Positions 8,100-16,164 of a stretch of 64,000 nt of DNA are shown piece by piece. Source of the stretch: Acidiflorens sp963841945 (lineage in GTDB: Bacteria; Acidobacteriota; Terriglobia; Terriglobales; Acidobacteriaceae); NCBI GenBank assembly GCA_963841945.1, contig CAWJFC010000025.1, forward strand, positions 1 to 64,000, read 5' to 3'. Each line of letters starts with the position of its first letter. Position 1 is the stretch's first letter. The notes under the pieces were generated by a model. The model searched no databases, was not told where the DNA came from, and saw only the letters and a program-made list of their open reading frames with translations. The position numbers and the translations under genes are program-made.

Positions 8100-10523
8100 A
8101 TGAGCATTGCTGAAAAATTTGTGAGCATGGAATACGGGCCGGCGCCAGAGGATGCCAAGGAAGTTTCTTCGTGGCTGGATCGGTATGGGCGCCGGTTTGG
8201 ACATTTTATTGGTGGCGCGTGGGTCGCACCGGCGGGCGGGGAATATTTCGATACGGTCGATCCTTCGAATGGCGAAGCGCTGGCCGTGGTGGCGCAGGGC
8301 TCGGCGGCGGATGTGGATGCGGCGGTGAAGGCGGCGCGGGGGGCTGCACCGGAGTGGCAGGCGCTGACTCCGCATTCGCGGGCGAAGTATTTGTATGCGC
8401 TGGCGCGGCTCGTGCAGAAGCATTCGCGGCGGCTGGCCGTGTTGGAAACGATGGACAATGGCAAGCCGATTCGCGAGAGCCGCGACATCGATATTCCGCT
8501 GGTGGCGCGGCATTTTTATCATCATGCGGGGTGGGCGCAGCTTTTGGACTCGGAGTTTGCCGGGTCTGTGCCTTGCGGTGTGGTAGGACAGATTATTCCG
8601 TGGAATTTTCCGCTGCTGATGTTGGCGTGGAAGATTGCTCCCGCGCTGGCTACCGGGAATACCGTGGTGTTGAAGCCGGCAGAGTTTACGCCGCTTACCG
8701 CTTTGGCATTTGCGGAAATTTGCGTTGAGGCGGAGTTGCCGCCGGGCGTCGTCAACATTGTTACTGGTGACGGGCGGACGGGCGAAGCTTTGGTCAAGCA
8801 CCCGGACGTGGACAAGATTGCGTTTACCGGATCGACCGAGGTAGGGCGCGCAATTCGCGCGGCTACGGCTACCAGTCACAAGAAGCTTTCGCTGGAGCTG
8901 GGCGGGAAGTCTCCTTTTATTGTTTTTGAGGATGCGGACCTGGACAGCGCGGTTGAGGGATTGGTGGACGGGATCTGGTTCAACCAGGGGCAGGTTTGCT
9001 GCGCGGGCTCGCGGTTGTTGATGCAGGAGAGCATCGCCGAGGCTTTGATTGCGAAGGTGCAGGCGCGGATGAGCACGCTGCGCATTGGGCCTCCACTGGA
9101 CAAGGCGATTGATATCGGCGCGATTGTCGCGGGCGTGCAGCTGGAACGGATTCGGAAGCTGGTGGATCAGGGAGTGGCCGAGGGCGCGACTTGCTGGCAG
9201 CCGGAGATGACTTTGCCGGCGCGCGGTTTTTATTATCCGCCGACGCTGTTAAGTAATGTGCATCCGACTTCGGTTGTGGCGCAGCAGGAAATTTTTGGGC
9301 CGGTGCTGGCGGCGATGACGTTCCGCACTCCTAGCGAAGCGGTGGAACTGGCGAACAACACGGCTTATGGGCTGGCGGCGTGCGTTTGGAGCGAGAGCGT
9401 CAATGTGGCGCTGCATGTGGCGGCGCAACTGAAGGCGGGCGTGGTTTGGGTGAACTGCACCAACATGTTCGACGCGGCTTGCGGATTTGGCGGGTATCGC
9501 GAGAGCGGGTATGGGCGGGAGGGTGGACGGGAGGGGTTGCAGGAGTATCTGGAGCCGGCTTGGTTTAAGAAGGCTGGGACGCTGGGAGGAGAGTTCTCAG
9601 GTCCCGGTTCTCAGTTCTCAGAAAAACATGAGACCGCGGGTTCCGGAGACGCACTTAGTAAGTCGGGTGATTCCTCTTCTCCGGCGATCGATCGCACGGT
9701 GAAACTTTATATTGGCGGGAAGCAGGCGCGGCCGGATTCGGGGTACAGCATGGAGGTGCGCGCGGCGGATGGGCGCTTGCTGGGCGAGGCTCCGCTGGGA
9801 AATCGGAAAGATATTCGGAATGCGGTGGAGGCGGCGCGGAAGGCTTCGGGGTGGGCGAAGGCGACGGCGCACACGCGGGCACAGGTGCTTGATTACTGCG
9901 CGGAGAATTTGTCGCAACGGCGCGCGGAGATCGGCGGGCGGCTGGCAGAGGTGGTGGGAGATCGGCAGGCGGCGGCGGAAGTGGAGATGGGAATCGAGCG
10001 CATTTTTTCTTATGCGGCGTGGGCGGATAAGTTCGATGGGGCGGTGCACAATCCTCCATTTCGCAATATTGCGATTGCCATGAATGAGGCGATTGGAACG
10101 GTGGGAGTGATTTGTCCGCGGGAGGCGCCGCTCTTGGGATTTCTTTCGACGGTGATGCCATTGCTCGCGATGGGGAATACTGTTATTGCGGTCCCTTCGG
10201 AGACTTATCCTCTTATTGCTGGCGACTTATACCAGTTATTCGATACGAGCGACTTGCCGGGCGGCGCGGTGAATCTTATTACGGGGTATGTTTCGCAGCT
10301 TTTGAAGCCTTTGGCCGAGCATGACGACGTGGATGCCATCTGGAGCTTTGGCGATGCGGCGAGCGCGGCTGCCGCTAAGGCTATGTCGGTGGGAAATCTG
10401 AAGCAGGTGTTCACGAATGAAGGTCGGGCGATTAATTGGTTCGACGCGCGGGTAGGCGAGGGGCGATGGTTTCTGGAGCATGCGGTGCAGGTTAAGAATA
10501 TCTGGGTGCCGTATGGGGAGTAG
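8100..10523 (+). CDS. Two-domain aldehyde dehydrogenase, ALDH16-like
   Basis: 807 residues holding two ALDH domains. The first (about 1-490) is complete: IIPWNFP cofactor loop, FTGSTEVGRAI, LELGGKSPF glutamate near 267, and GQVCCAGSR with the nucleophile Cys at 300. The second (about 530-807) keeps the fold (YIGGKQARPDSGYS, VGVICPREAPLLGF, GGAVNLITG) but lacks the Cys and Glu motifs, so it should be structural. This is the ALDH16 plan, in which the dead domain completes the quaternary structure. A 30-residue low-complexity linker (497-529) contains repeated TTCTCAG words. Next to deoC, acetaldehyde is the obvious candidate substrate, but this is inference. Confidence 0.88.
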   Translation: MSIAEKFVSMEYGPAPEDAKEVSSWLDRYGRRFGHFIGGAWVAPAGGEYFDTVDPSNGEALAVVAQGSAADVDAAVKAARGAAPEWQALTPHSRAKYLYALARLVQKHSRRLAVLETMDNGKPIRESRDIDIPLVARHFYHHAGWAQLLDSEFAGSVPCGVVGQIIPWNFPLLMLAWKIAPALATGNTVVLKPAEFTPLTALAFAEICVEAELPPGVVNIVTGDGRTGEALVKHPDVDKIAFTGSTEVGRAIRAATATSHKKLSLELGGKSPFIVFEDADLDSAVEGLVDGIWFNQGQVCCAGSRLLMQESIAEALIAKVQARMSTLRIGPPLDKAIDIGAIVAGVQLERIRKLVDQGVAEGATCWQPEMTLPARGFYYPPTLLSNVHPTSVVAQQEIFGPVLAAMTFRTPSEAVELANNTAYGLAACVWSESVNVALHVAAQLKAGVVWVNCTNMFDAACGFGGYRESGYGREGGREGLQEYLEPAWFKKAGTLGGEFSGPGSQFSEKHETAGSGDALSKSGDSSSPAIDRTVKLYIGGKQARPDSGYSMEVRAADGRLLGEAPLGNRKDIRNAVEAARKASGWAKATAHTRAQVLDYCAENLSQRRAEIGGRLAEVVGDRQAAAEVEMGIERIFSYAAWADKFDGAVHNPPFRNIAIAMNEAIGTVGVICPREAPLLGFLSTVMPLLAMGNTVIAVPSETYPLIAGDLYQLFDTSDLPGGAVNLITGYVSQLLKPLAEHDDVDAIWSFGDAASAAAAKAMSVGNLKQVFTNEGRAINWFDARVGEGRWFLEHAVQVKNIWVPYGE

Positions 10524-10590
10524 GAGTTACTAACTTTATGGTGCCGATCCCTCAGGCGCTAGAGCGCGCTCAATTTTTCCGATGATTATC

Positions 10591-10611
10591 GGCACGAGTG
10601 GAACTCGTGCC
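10591..10611. repeat. Palindrome GGCACGAGT-N3-ACTCGTGCC (REP-like)
   Basis: A perfect 9-bp-arm hairpin with a 3-base loop, in the 137-base gap between the ALDH16-like gene and the TrpF-like gene. No U-run follows, so it is more like a dispersed repeat than a terminator. Confidence 0.6.
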
Positions 10612-10660
10612 CTTCCCGATTTTTCTACGTGTAGTTACGGCACGCGTTCGTGCTCTGGCC

Positions 10661-11326
10661 ATGAAATCTACATCTCGGACTCGGATTAAAATTTGCTGTA
10701 TTGCCAGTGTTGAAGAGGCGGCGATGGCTGTCGAGTCTGGGGCTGCGGCTTTGGGACTCGTCTCGCATATGCCTAGCGGGCCCGGGGTAATTGGCGACGA
10801 GTTGATTGCCGAGATTGCTGCGACTGTACCGCCGGCGGTGGGGACTTTTCTGCTTACTTCGCGGCGGAGTGTGGAGGAGATTGTCGAGCAGCAGCACTTC
10901 TGCCGGACGAACACCATTCAGATTTGCGATCACCTTGTACGGGGCACGCATCGCGAACTGAAGCGAGCGCTGCCCGGAGTTTCAGTTGTGCAGGTCGTGC
11001 ATGTTACAGGCCCGGAGTCGGTGGAGGAAGCGGCGGCGCTGCGCGATGTGGATGCGATTCTTTTGGATTCGGGAAATCAGAAGCTGGCGGTGAAGGAATT
11101 GGGCGGGACGGGGCGCACTCATGACTGGAGTTTGAGCCGGGAGATTCGGGAGCGCGTTCGGGTTCCGTTGTTTTTGGCGGGCGGACTTACTCCGGAGAAT
11201 GTGGGGCGGGCGATTCGGGAGGTGGGTCCGTTTGGGATTGATGTTTGCTCGGGGGTGCGGACGGAGGGGAAGCTGGATCGGGAGAAGTTGGAGGGATTTC
11301 TATCCGCGGTACGGAATTCGAAATGA
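10661..11326 (+). CDS. Phosphoribosylanthranilate isomerase-like protein (TrpF family)
   Basis: About 221 residues in a TrpF-type TIM barrel. The family signature KICGI is here KICCI, which keeps the catalytic Cys. The general-acid Asp lies in AILLDSGN, and the phosphate-binding FLAGGLTPENV and GIDVCSGVR loops near the C-terminus are intact. It could therefore be a working isomerase of tryptophan synthesis. However, no trp gene is nearby and the gene sits at the end of a deoxyribose/aldehyde cluster. The start is the ATG at 10661; the upstream frame is non-coding repeat. TrpF proper or a paralogue for another ribose-phosphate adduct remain the two options. Confidence 0.72.
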   Translation: MKSTSRTRIKICCIASVEEAAMAVESGAAALGLVSHMPSGPGVIGDELIAEIAATVPPAVGTFLLTSRRSVEEIVEQQHFCRTNTIQICDHLVRGTHRELKRALPGVSVVQVVHVTGPESVEEAAALRDVDAILLDSGNQKLAVKELGGTGRTHDWSLSREIRERVRVPLFLAGGLTPENVGRAIREVGPFGIDVCSGVRTEGKLDREKLEGFLSAVRNSK

Positions 11327-11378
11327 GGCTAAGTTCGCGGTTACCGGTGACCGGTTTCAAAACTCCTATCAGCGATAC

Positions 11379-13247
11379 TCAATCCTTCAAATACCAGGGG
11401 ACGTCAATGATGCTGATGCGCTGGCTGCCGTTGAATAACAGCAACGCCTTCAGCAGGGCTGAGCGGTTGTTGTGCAGGAACAAGTAATACCATCGGGACT
11501 CGACTAACTCGGGAACGATTACCGCTACGTGGGTTTCGGGATGCGCTTGTTCGATTTCGAGCGCGTAGTTCACAATGGGCTTGACTATGAAGCGGTAGGG
11601 CGATTTCAGGACTACCAGTTCAGGGATGGGCAGGTTCGCAACTTTCGCCGGTTTTTCTACCAGGCGATCCCAGTTATTGCAAAGACTTTCGGGTCCTTCT
11701 CCGCAGTCGACGTGGATAACGCGAATCTCTTTGGAGAGCGTCCAGGCGAAGCGCAAGGCTCTTTCGGCGATTATGCTCCAGCGATCGACGGGGATGAGCA
11801 CGATGGGTTGGCAGAGGTCGCGCGTATTGACGGGTTCTTCGGCGCTGGTTTCGGCCCAGACGCGCTCGTAGTGGTGGCGGATGCCGAACATCATGAGCAT
11901 GAGAGCGGGGATGAGAACGACTGTGATCCATGCGCCATCCGTGAATTTTGCGAGCAGGACTACGCAGACGGTGATGCCGGTGGCGATGGCGCCGATGCCA
12001 TTGACGAATATGTTTCGGCCCGCATGTTTGCCGCCGACGCGCTTCCAGTGCACGACCATTCCGGCTTGCGACAGGGTGAAGGCGAGGAAAGCGCCGACGG
12101 CGTAGAGCGGGATGAGACGGTCGGTGACGCCGCGAAATATGGTCAGGAGAATTCCGGTAAGAAGGGCCAGGGCATAGACGCCTTCGGCGAAGACGAGGCG
12201 GCGGCCGCGCAAGGTTAGCGCGAAGGGAAGGTATCCGTTGAGGGCGATGGCGCGGGAGAGGCGCGGGAAATCGGCGAAGGCGGTGTTGGCGGAGAGCGAG
12301 AGAACGACGAGGATGGAGATGATGCTGGTCCAGTAAAACCAGCCCGTGCCGGTGATGGCGGCAAGAAGCTGCGAGAGCACGCTCTGATAGCCGGCTGCGC
12401 CGGGGTCGGTGGCGGCGACTCCGTAGTGCGGAGCGAGATAGGCGATGCCGAGCAGCATGACCATGAGGATGCCGATGATGATGGTGAGCGTGAGGCGTGC
12501 GTATTTGGAGGTGGGATCTTTGAAGGCGAGGACGCCGTTGCTGACGGCTTCCACGCCGGTCATGGCGGTACAGCCACTGGCGAAGGCGCGGAGGATGAGC
12601 CAGGCGCTAATGCTGGCGGTCGCCGAGGTGAGCCTGGGCGGTGCGACCACGGGGATGGGATGGCCTCCGGCAAGGACTGCTTTGATCACGCCGATGGCGA
12701 TCATGCCCAGAAGGCAGGCGATGAAGAGGTAGGTGGGGATCATGAAGATGGCGCCGGTCTCGCGCACGCCGCGGAGATTGACGAAGGTGAGAACGACGAG
12801 GATGCCGAGACAGATTGGCAGCGTGCGGGGCTGAAGGCTGGGAACGGCGGAGACGAGGGCGCCGACACCGGCGGAGATGCCGACTGCGGCGGTGAGGACG
12901 TAATCGACCATGAGCGCGGCGGCGGCGAGCAGGCCGGGCCAGACGCCGAGGTTTTCGCTGGCGACGGTGTAGGAGCCTCCACCTTGCGGGTAGGCGTCGA
13001 TGGTCTGGCAATAGGAGAAATAGACGATGCCGAGCAGAATGACGATGCTGATGCTGATGGGCCAGATGTAGACGACACCGGCCATGCCGAGCGGTATCAG
13101 AAGGGTGAGAGCGGCTTCCGGGCCATAAGCGGCGGAACTGAGCGCGTCAAGCCCGAAGATCGGAATGCCCCGGCCGGGGCCAATGCGTTCGGATTTTTCG
13201 TCTTCGAGGGCGAGTGGTCGGCCAAAGATCAGGTCGGCGAGATTCAT
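11379..13247 (-). CDS. APC-superfamily permease, KimA-like
   Basis: 622 residues: an N-terminal membrane domain with about twelve helices starting at GLDALSSAAYGPEAAL, and a cytoplasmic C-terminal domain from about residue 460 (VLIPVDRWSIIAERALRFA) resembling the universal-stress-type tail of KimA/YdaO transporters. The conserved DALSS-AYG motif is typical of this branch, which includes high-affinity potassium-proton symporters and amino acid permeases. Potassium uptake is the best guess. No c-di-AMP riboswitch-like leader was recognised upstream. It is convergent with the TrpF-like gene and stands alone on its strand. Confidence 0.75.
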   Translation of the reverse strand: MNLADLIFGRPLALEDEKSERIGPGRGIPIFGLDALSSAAYGPEAALTLLIPLGMAGVVYIWPISISIVILLGIVYFSYCQTIDAYPQGGGSYTVASENLGVWPGLLAAAALMVDYVLTAAVGISAGVGALVSAVPSLQPRTLPICLGILVVLTFVNLRGVRETGAIFMIPTYLFIACLLGMIAIGVIKAVLAGGHPIPVVAPPRLTSATASISAWLILRAFASGCTAMTGVEAVSNGVLAFKDPTSKYARLTLTIIIGILMVMLLGIAYLAPHYGVAATDPGAAGYQSVLSQLLAAITGTGWFYWTSIISILVVLSLSANTAFADFPRLSRAIALNGYLPFALTLRGRRLVFAEGVYALALLTGILLTIFRGVTDRLIPLYAVGAFLAFTLSQAGMVVHWKRVGGKHAGRNIFVNGIGAIATGITVCVVLLAKFTDGAWITVVLIPALMLMMFGIRHHYERVWAETSAEEPVNTRDLCQPIVLIPVDRWSIIAERALRFAWTLSKEIRVIHVDCGEGPESLCNNWDRLVEKPAKVANLPIPELVVLKSPYRFIVKPIVNYALEIEQAHPETHVAVIVPELVESRWYYLFLHNNRSALLKALLLFNGSQRISIIDVPWYLKD

Positions 13248-13355
13248 CGGGTCATTGTAGTCGGAGGTGGTTGGAGGCGTAATTGGCGGCGCGGGTTGCC
13301 GGGTGAAGGAAGTTGGTGGGAGAGATTGGCGTTACTGCGCGGCATCCGCCGCGCT

Positions 13356-13376
13356 GGACAGCCGGGGCGGCTGTCC
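13356..13376. repeat. Palindrome GGACAGCC-N5-GGCTGTCC (REP-like)
   Basis: 8-bp perfect arms in the 354-base gap between the KimA-like gene and ribokinase. The same arm sequence (GGACAG...CTGTCC) reappears inside the ubiD reading frame at 55671-55692, which identifies it as a dispersed element. The rest of this gap holds the ribokinase promoter and nothing else recognised. Confidence 0.65.
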
Positions 13377-13476
13377 CCAGGCGAGTGTGAACGTCCCACA
13401 TGACTTGAATATACCCACGTGAGTTTGAATGTGCCCGGCTCCCTTCTGGGACGGGCGGCAATTGACGGGCGCTTGG

Positions 13477-13506
13477 TTGACAGCCGGACTCTTTCGTCAA
13501 TAGACT
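13477..13506 (+). promoter_or_regulatory. Candidate sigma-70 promoter for ribokinase
   Basis: TTGACA at 13477-13482 (perfect -35), an 18-base spacer, and TAGACT at 13501-13506. The predicted start is about 90 bases before the gene. A small inverted repeat GAGA-N5-TCTC lies in the leader at 13556-13568. Confidence 0.5.
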
Positions 13507-13601
13507 CAGCCTTCCCTACGGGCGCGGATCTTGCCTTGCACGCGCCCGCTTCATTGAGACGGAATCTCATTTAAATACGAAACTGATTGAGCGAACCGAT
13601 T

Positions 13602-14537
13602 ATGGCCAAGCGTCCTCGAATTGCAATCGTAGGTAGTGCGAACGTTGATCTCACAACATTTTCCGACCGGTTTCCTAAACCCGGTGAAACCATCTTTGGC
13701 GACAAATTTGATTTGGGGTTTGGCGGCAAGGGCGCGAACCAGGCAGTGGCGGCGAGGCTTTGCGGGGCGGAAGTTTTTATGGTGGCGCGGGTCGGAGATG
13801 ATTTGTTTGGGCCGGCGACGATCAAGAATTTTGAGAAGCTGGGGATCGATGCTTCGCACGTGAAGATTGTGCCGGGAGTTTCGAGCGGCGTGGCGCCGAT
13901 TTTTGTGGAGTCGTCGGGGCAGAACCGGATCATCGTGGTGAAGGGCGCAAACGACCGCTTGCGGCCGGCGGACGTGGATGCGGCGGCGGATGTGCTGAAG
14001 AGCGCGGACTGCATCGTGCTGCAATTTGAGATTCCGCTGGAGACGGTGTATTACACGATTCGCTTTGCGCGGAAGAATGGGATCCGGTGCATTTTGAATC
14101 CGGCGCCAGCGCAGGCAATCGATTTGAAGGCGGTGGCGGAGCTGGATTATTTTGTGCCCAATGAGAGCGAGGCGGAGACGATCTGCGGCTTGCCGGTGCG
14201 AAATGTGGACGATGCCAAGCGGTGCGCGGAGAAATTACTGGGTGGAGGAATTCGGCGCGTGCTGATTACGCTGGGCGCGAATGGCTCTCTGCTGGCCGGG
14301 GGTGACGGCATGAAGCATGTGCCCGCTTATTTCATGAAGAGCGTCGACAGCACGGGCGCGGGCGATGCGTTTATTGGAAGCTTCGCGACATTTCTGGGCG
14401 AGGGATGTTCGGAGCGGGACGCGGTGATGCGGGCGAATCTCTACGCGGGACTCTCGACTACCGGGGTGGGAACGCAGAAGTCGTTTTATGACCGGACGCG
14501 GTTTGAGGGGGAGTGGGCTTCGATTACTAAGGCTTAG
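13602..14537 (+). CDS. rbsK: Ribokinase (PfkB family)
   Basis: Phosphorylates ribose (possibly deoxyribose) at O5 using ATP, in the cytoplasm. The 311-residue PfkB fold shows the substrate-binding start AIVGSANVDLT, the diglycine GFGGKGANQA, the NPAPA turn, and the DSTGAGDAF anion hole with the catalytic Asp. The start is set at ATG 13602; a TTG five codons earlier also fits the frame. It is monocistronic. Together with the exported nucleoside hydrolase and permease at 0.8-3 kb, and deoC, it would complete entry of nucleoside-derived pentoses into central metabolism. Related sugar kinases cannot be fully ruled out. Confidence 0.88.
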   Translation: MAKRPRIAIVGSANVDLTTFSDRFPKPGETIFGDKFDLGFGGKGANQAVAARLCGAEVFMVARVGDDLFGPATIKNFEKLGIDASHVKIVPGVSSGVAPIFVESSGQNRIIVVKGANDRLRPADVDAAADVLKSADCIVLQFEIPLETVYYTIRFARKNGIRCILNPAPAQAIDLKAVAELDYFVPNESEAETICGLPVRNVDDAKRCAEKLLGGGIRRVLITLGANGSLLAGGDGMKHVPAYFMKSVDSTGAGDAFIGSFATFLGEGCSERDAVMRANLYAGLSTTGVGTQKSFYDRTRFEGEWASITKA

Positions 14538-14574
14538 TCGTATCTCACTGTCGGTCGAAAAGCTACTTCTTCTC

Positions 14575-14602
14575 CGCGGATTTCGCGGATTCACGCGGAT
14601 CG
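14575..14602. repeat. Short tandem repeat CGCGGATT(T/CA) between rbsK and pyrR
   Basis: Three near-copies of a 9-10-base unit (CGCGGATTT, CGCGGATTCA, CGCGGATCG). The 15-mer GATTCACGCGGATCG at 14588-14602 recurs exactly at 15380-15394, on the other side of pyrR, so pyrR is flanked by the same word. Confidence 0.5.
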
Positions 14603-14670
14603 GGTCACTCTTTATTATTTCTCGATTACTGGTCTGGCTTGTCTTTCCCTGTGGTACTCCTTGACATTCG

Positions 14671-15249
14671 CTAGGCTCGCTCCATGAGCAGGACTTTTTC
14701 GGCGTCGTCGATCTCAGTCAGCTTGACTTCGATGACTTCGTTGTCGGTGGTCTGTATGGTTCGGCCGATGAAGGTGGCTTCGACTGGGATTTCGCGGTGG
14801 CCGCGATCGATCAGGACGAGGAGTTGCACGCGGCTGGGACGTCCGTGGGAGAAGAGGGCGTCGAGGGCGGCGCGGGTGGTGCGGCCGGTGTAGAGGACGT
14901 CATCGACGAGGACGATTTTTTTGCCTTCGATGGAGAAGCCGATGGCGCGCTGCTGGACGACTGGCTTGGGACCGAGGGTGGAGAGATCGTCGCGATAGAA
15001 GGTGATGTCGAGGGTGCCGACGGGGACGGCTTTCTTCTCGACCTTCTGAATCATCTTGCCGAGCCGTTCGGCGATGGGGACGCCGCGACGACGGATGCCG
15101 ACCAGGCCGAGGCCATCGACGCCACCGTTTTTTTCGAGAATTTCGTGAGCGAGGCGGACCAGTGTGCGCTCGATTTCAGAGGCGGACATGAGTTGCGCCT
15201 TTTGGCGCAAGGGAGAAGTTTTGCGGAGAGAATTCTTTTTTACGGTCAT
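14671..15249 (-). CDS. pyrR: PyrR, pyr attenuation regulator / uracil phosphoribosyltransferase
   Basis: RNA-binding attenuator of pyrimidine synthesis with uracil phosphoribosyltransferase activity. The type I PRTase fold shows GLVGIRRRGVPIAERL, the DITFYRDD loop and the PRPP-binding motif VLVDDVLYTGRTTRAALDAL. Starting at ATG 15249 it has 192 residues, a little over the family length because of a basic N-terminus (MTVKKNSLRKTSPLRQK). The ATG at 15189 is the alternative, with AAAAGG upstream of it. No pyr biosynthetic gene is adjacent, and I see no PyrR-type attenuator in the flanks, so any regulatory targets lie elsewhere. Confidence 0.87.
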   Translation of the reverse strand: MTVKKNSLRKTSPLRQKAQLMSASEIERTLVRLAHEILEKNGGVDGLGLVGIRRRGVPIAERLGKMIQKVEKKAVPVGTLDITFYRDDLSTLGPKPVVQQRAIGFSIEGKKIVLVDDVLYTGRTTRAALDALFSHGRPSRVQLLVLIDRGHREIPVEATFIGRTIQTTDNEVIEVKLTEIDDAEKVLLMERA

Positions 15250-15495
15250 AAAGCGGCTTTGAGCTTCGAGCGTACACCACGGGCTGCGGATTTCGCGCCC
15301 GGAGATTGAATGTAGTGGAGTTCTGGCGGCTGGGTCAAGTTGCGCGGCGGGACTTGATCTGCAAGGCGGCGGCTTAGCAGATTCACGCGGATCGTCTTTT
15401 TGGCTGCGGGAAAACTGCTCTCCTGAAGATCGTGATTGCAAAGGGGGCGCTGGGCCGCTAAAGTACGTCAAAGGCTGCCTGTTCGAGTAAGTTAG

Positions 15496-15506
15496 TAATC
15501 CGATTA
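15496..15506. promoter_or_regulatory. Palindrome TAATC-C-GATTA ahead of the Rrf2 gene
   Basis: An 11-base perfect palindrome 20 bases before the TTG start and immediately 5' of the AGGAGAG ribosome site. This is a natural place for Rrf2 autoregulation. Binding is inferred. Confidence 0.4.
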
Positions 15507-15526
15507 GCAGGAGAGACATTACTCCC

Positions 15527-16033
15527 TTGAAGATCTCGCAAAAAGGGCTTTACGCGCTGGAAGCGATCATGACGCTCGGGCATCACTACGGGTCGGGGAC
15601 GGTGAAGATCCGGGATATTGCGATGGAGAACGATCTGCCCGAGAAGTTTCTGGAGCTGATTCTGCTGGAGATGAAGAATGCGCGCATCGTGGAAAGCGTG
15701 CGGGGCGCGAAGGGTGGATACCAGTTGCGGCGGGCGCCGGGCGATATTTATTTGAGCGAGATTATCCGGCTGGTGGATGGACCGCTGGCGCCGTTTGGGG
15801 ATGCGGATCAGCTGCGCAGCTTGATCATCTCGGATTCAGACCACCGGGCGCTCTATGAAGTCTTCTTGAAGGTGCGCGATTCGGCGGCGAAGATTCTGGA
15901 GAGCACTTCGGTGGCGGATTTGATTGGCCGAGCGAAGTCTCCCGCCCAGGGGAAATCAAAGAAGAAGCTCAAAGAGGCAACCCTGCTCGCGATGGTGGAC
16001 AAAGGCTCGGCCTCGGGCTCCAAACCGAAGTAG
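15527..16033 (+). CDS. Rrf2-family transcriptional regulator lacking cluster cysteines
   Basis: 168 residues. The winged helix-turn-helix opens with KISQKGLYALEAIMTLG and continues through IAMENDLPEKFLELILLEMK to the wing VRGAKGGYQLRR. The protein contains no Cys, so it cannot carry the IscR/NsrR-type iron-sulfur cluster and would need another signal, as CymR does through a partner. The C-terminal tail is Lys/Ser rich. The start is TTG at 15527 with AGGAGAG at 15509-15515. The palindrome at 15496-15506 is a candidate autoregulatory site. Neighbours (pyrR divergent, murB downstream) do not reveal a regulon. Confidence 0.82.
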   Translation: MKISQKGLYALEAIMTLGHHYGSGTVKIRDIAMENDLPEKFLELILLEMKNARIVESVRGAKGGYQLRRAPGDIYLSEIIRLVDGPLAPFGDADQLRSLIISDSDHRALYEVFLKVRDSAAKILESTSVADLIGRAKSPAQGKSKKKLKEATLLAMVDKGSASGSKPK

Positions 16034-16164
16034 GCACTTCCTCGCAGCGCGCCTTCACTGATCTATTATTTACTTGCCTCTAGAAACCCCGCCCAAGCCG
16101 AGCCTCTACCCCGGCAAGCAAGAATGCACGCTGGGATTCGGTCTTGGACGGGTACCTTCGACGA

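Noticed and set aside
12426..13403. A 325-codon open frame antisense to the KimA-like gene
   Set aside because: It is acidic-rich noise produced by the GC-rich third positions of the real gene opposite, with no start signal or family match.
13248..13586. A c-di-AMP (ydaO-type) riboswitch upstream of the KimA-like permease
   Set aside because: The conserved GA-rich junctions are not seen on the minus strand, and a REP palindrome fills part of the leader.
14671..15526. A PyrR-controlled attenuator near pyrR
   Set aside because: No anti-terminator/terminator pair or PyrR-binding loop visible in the flanks.
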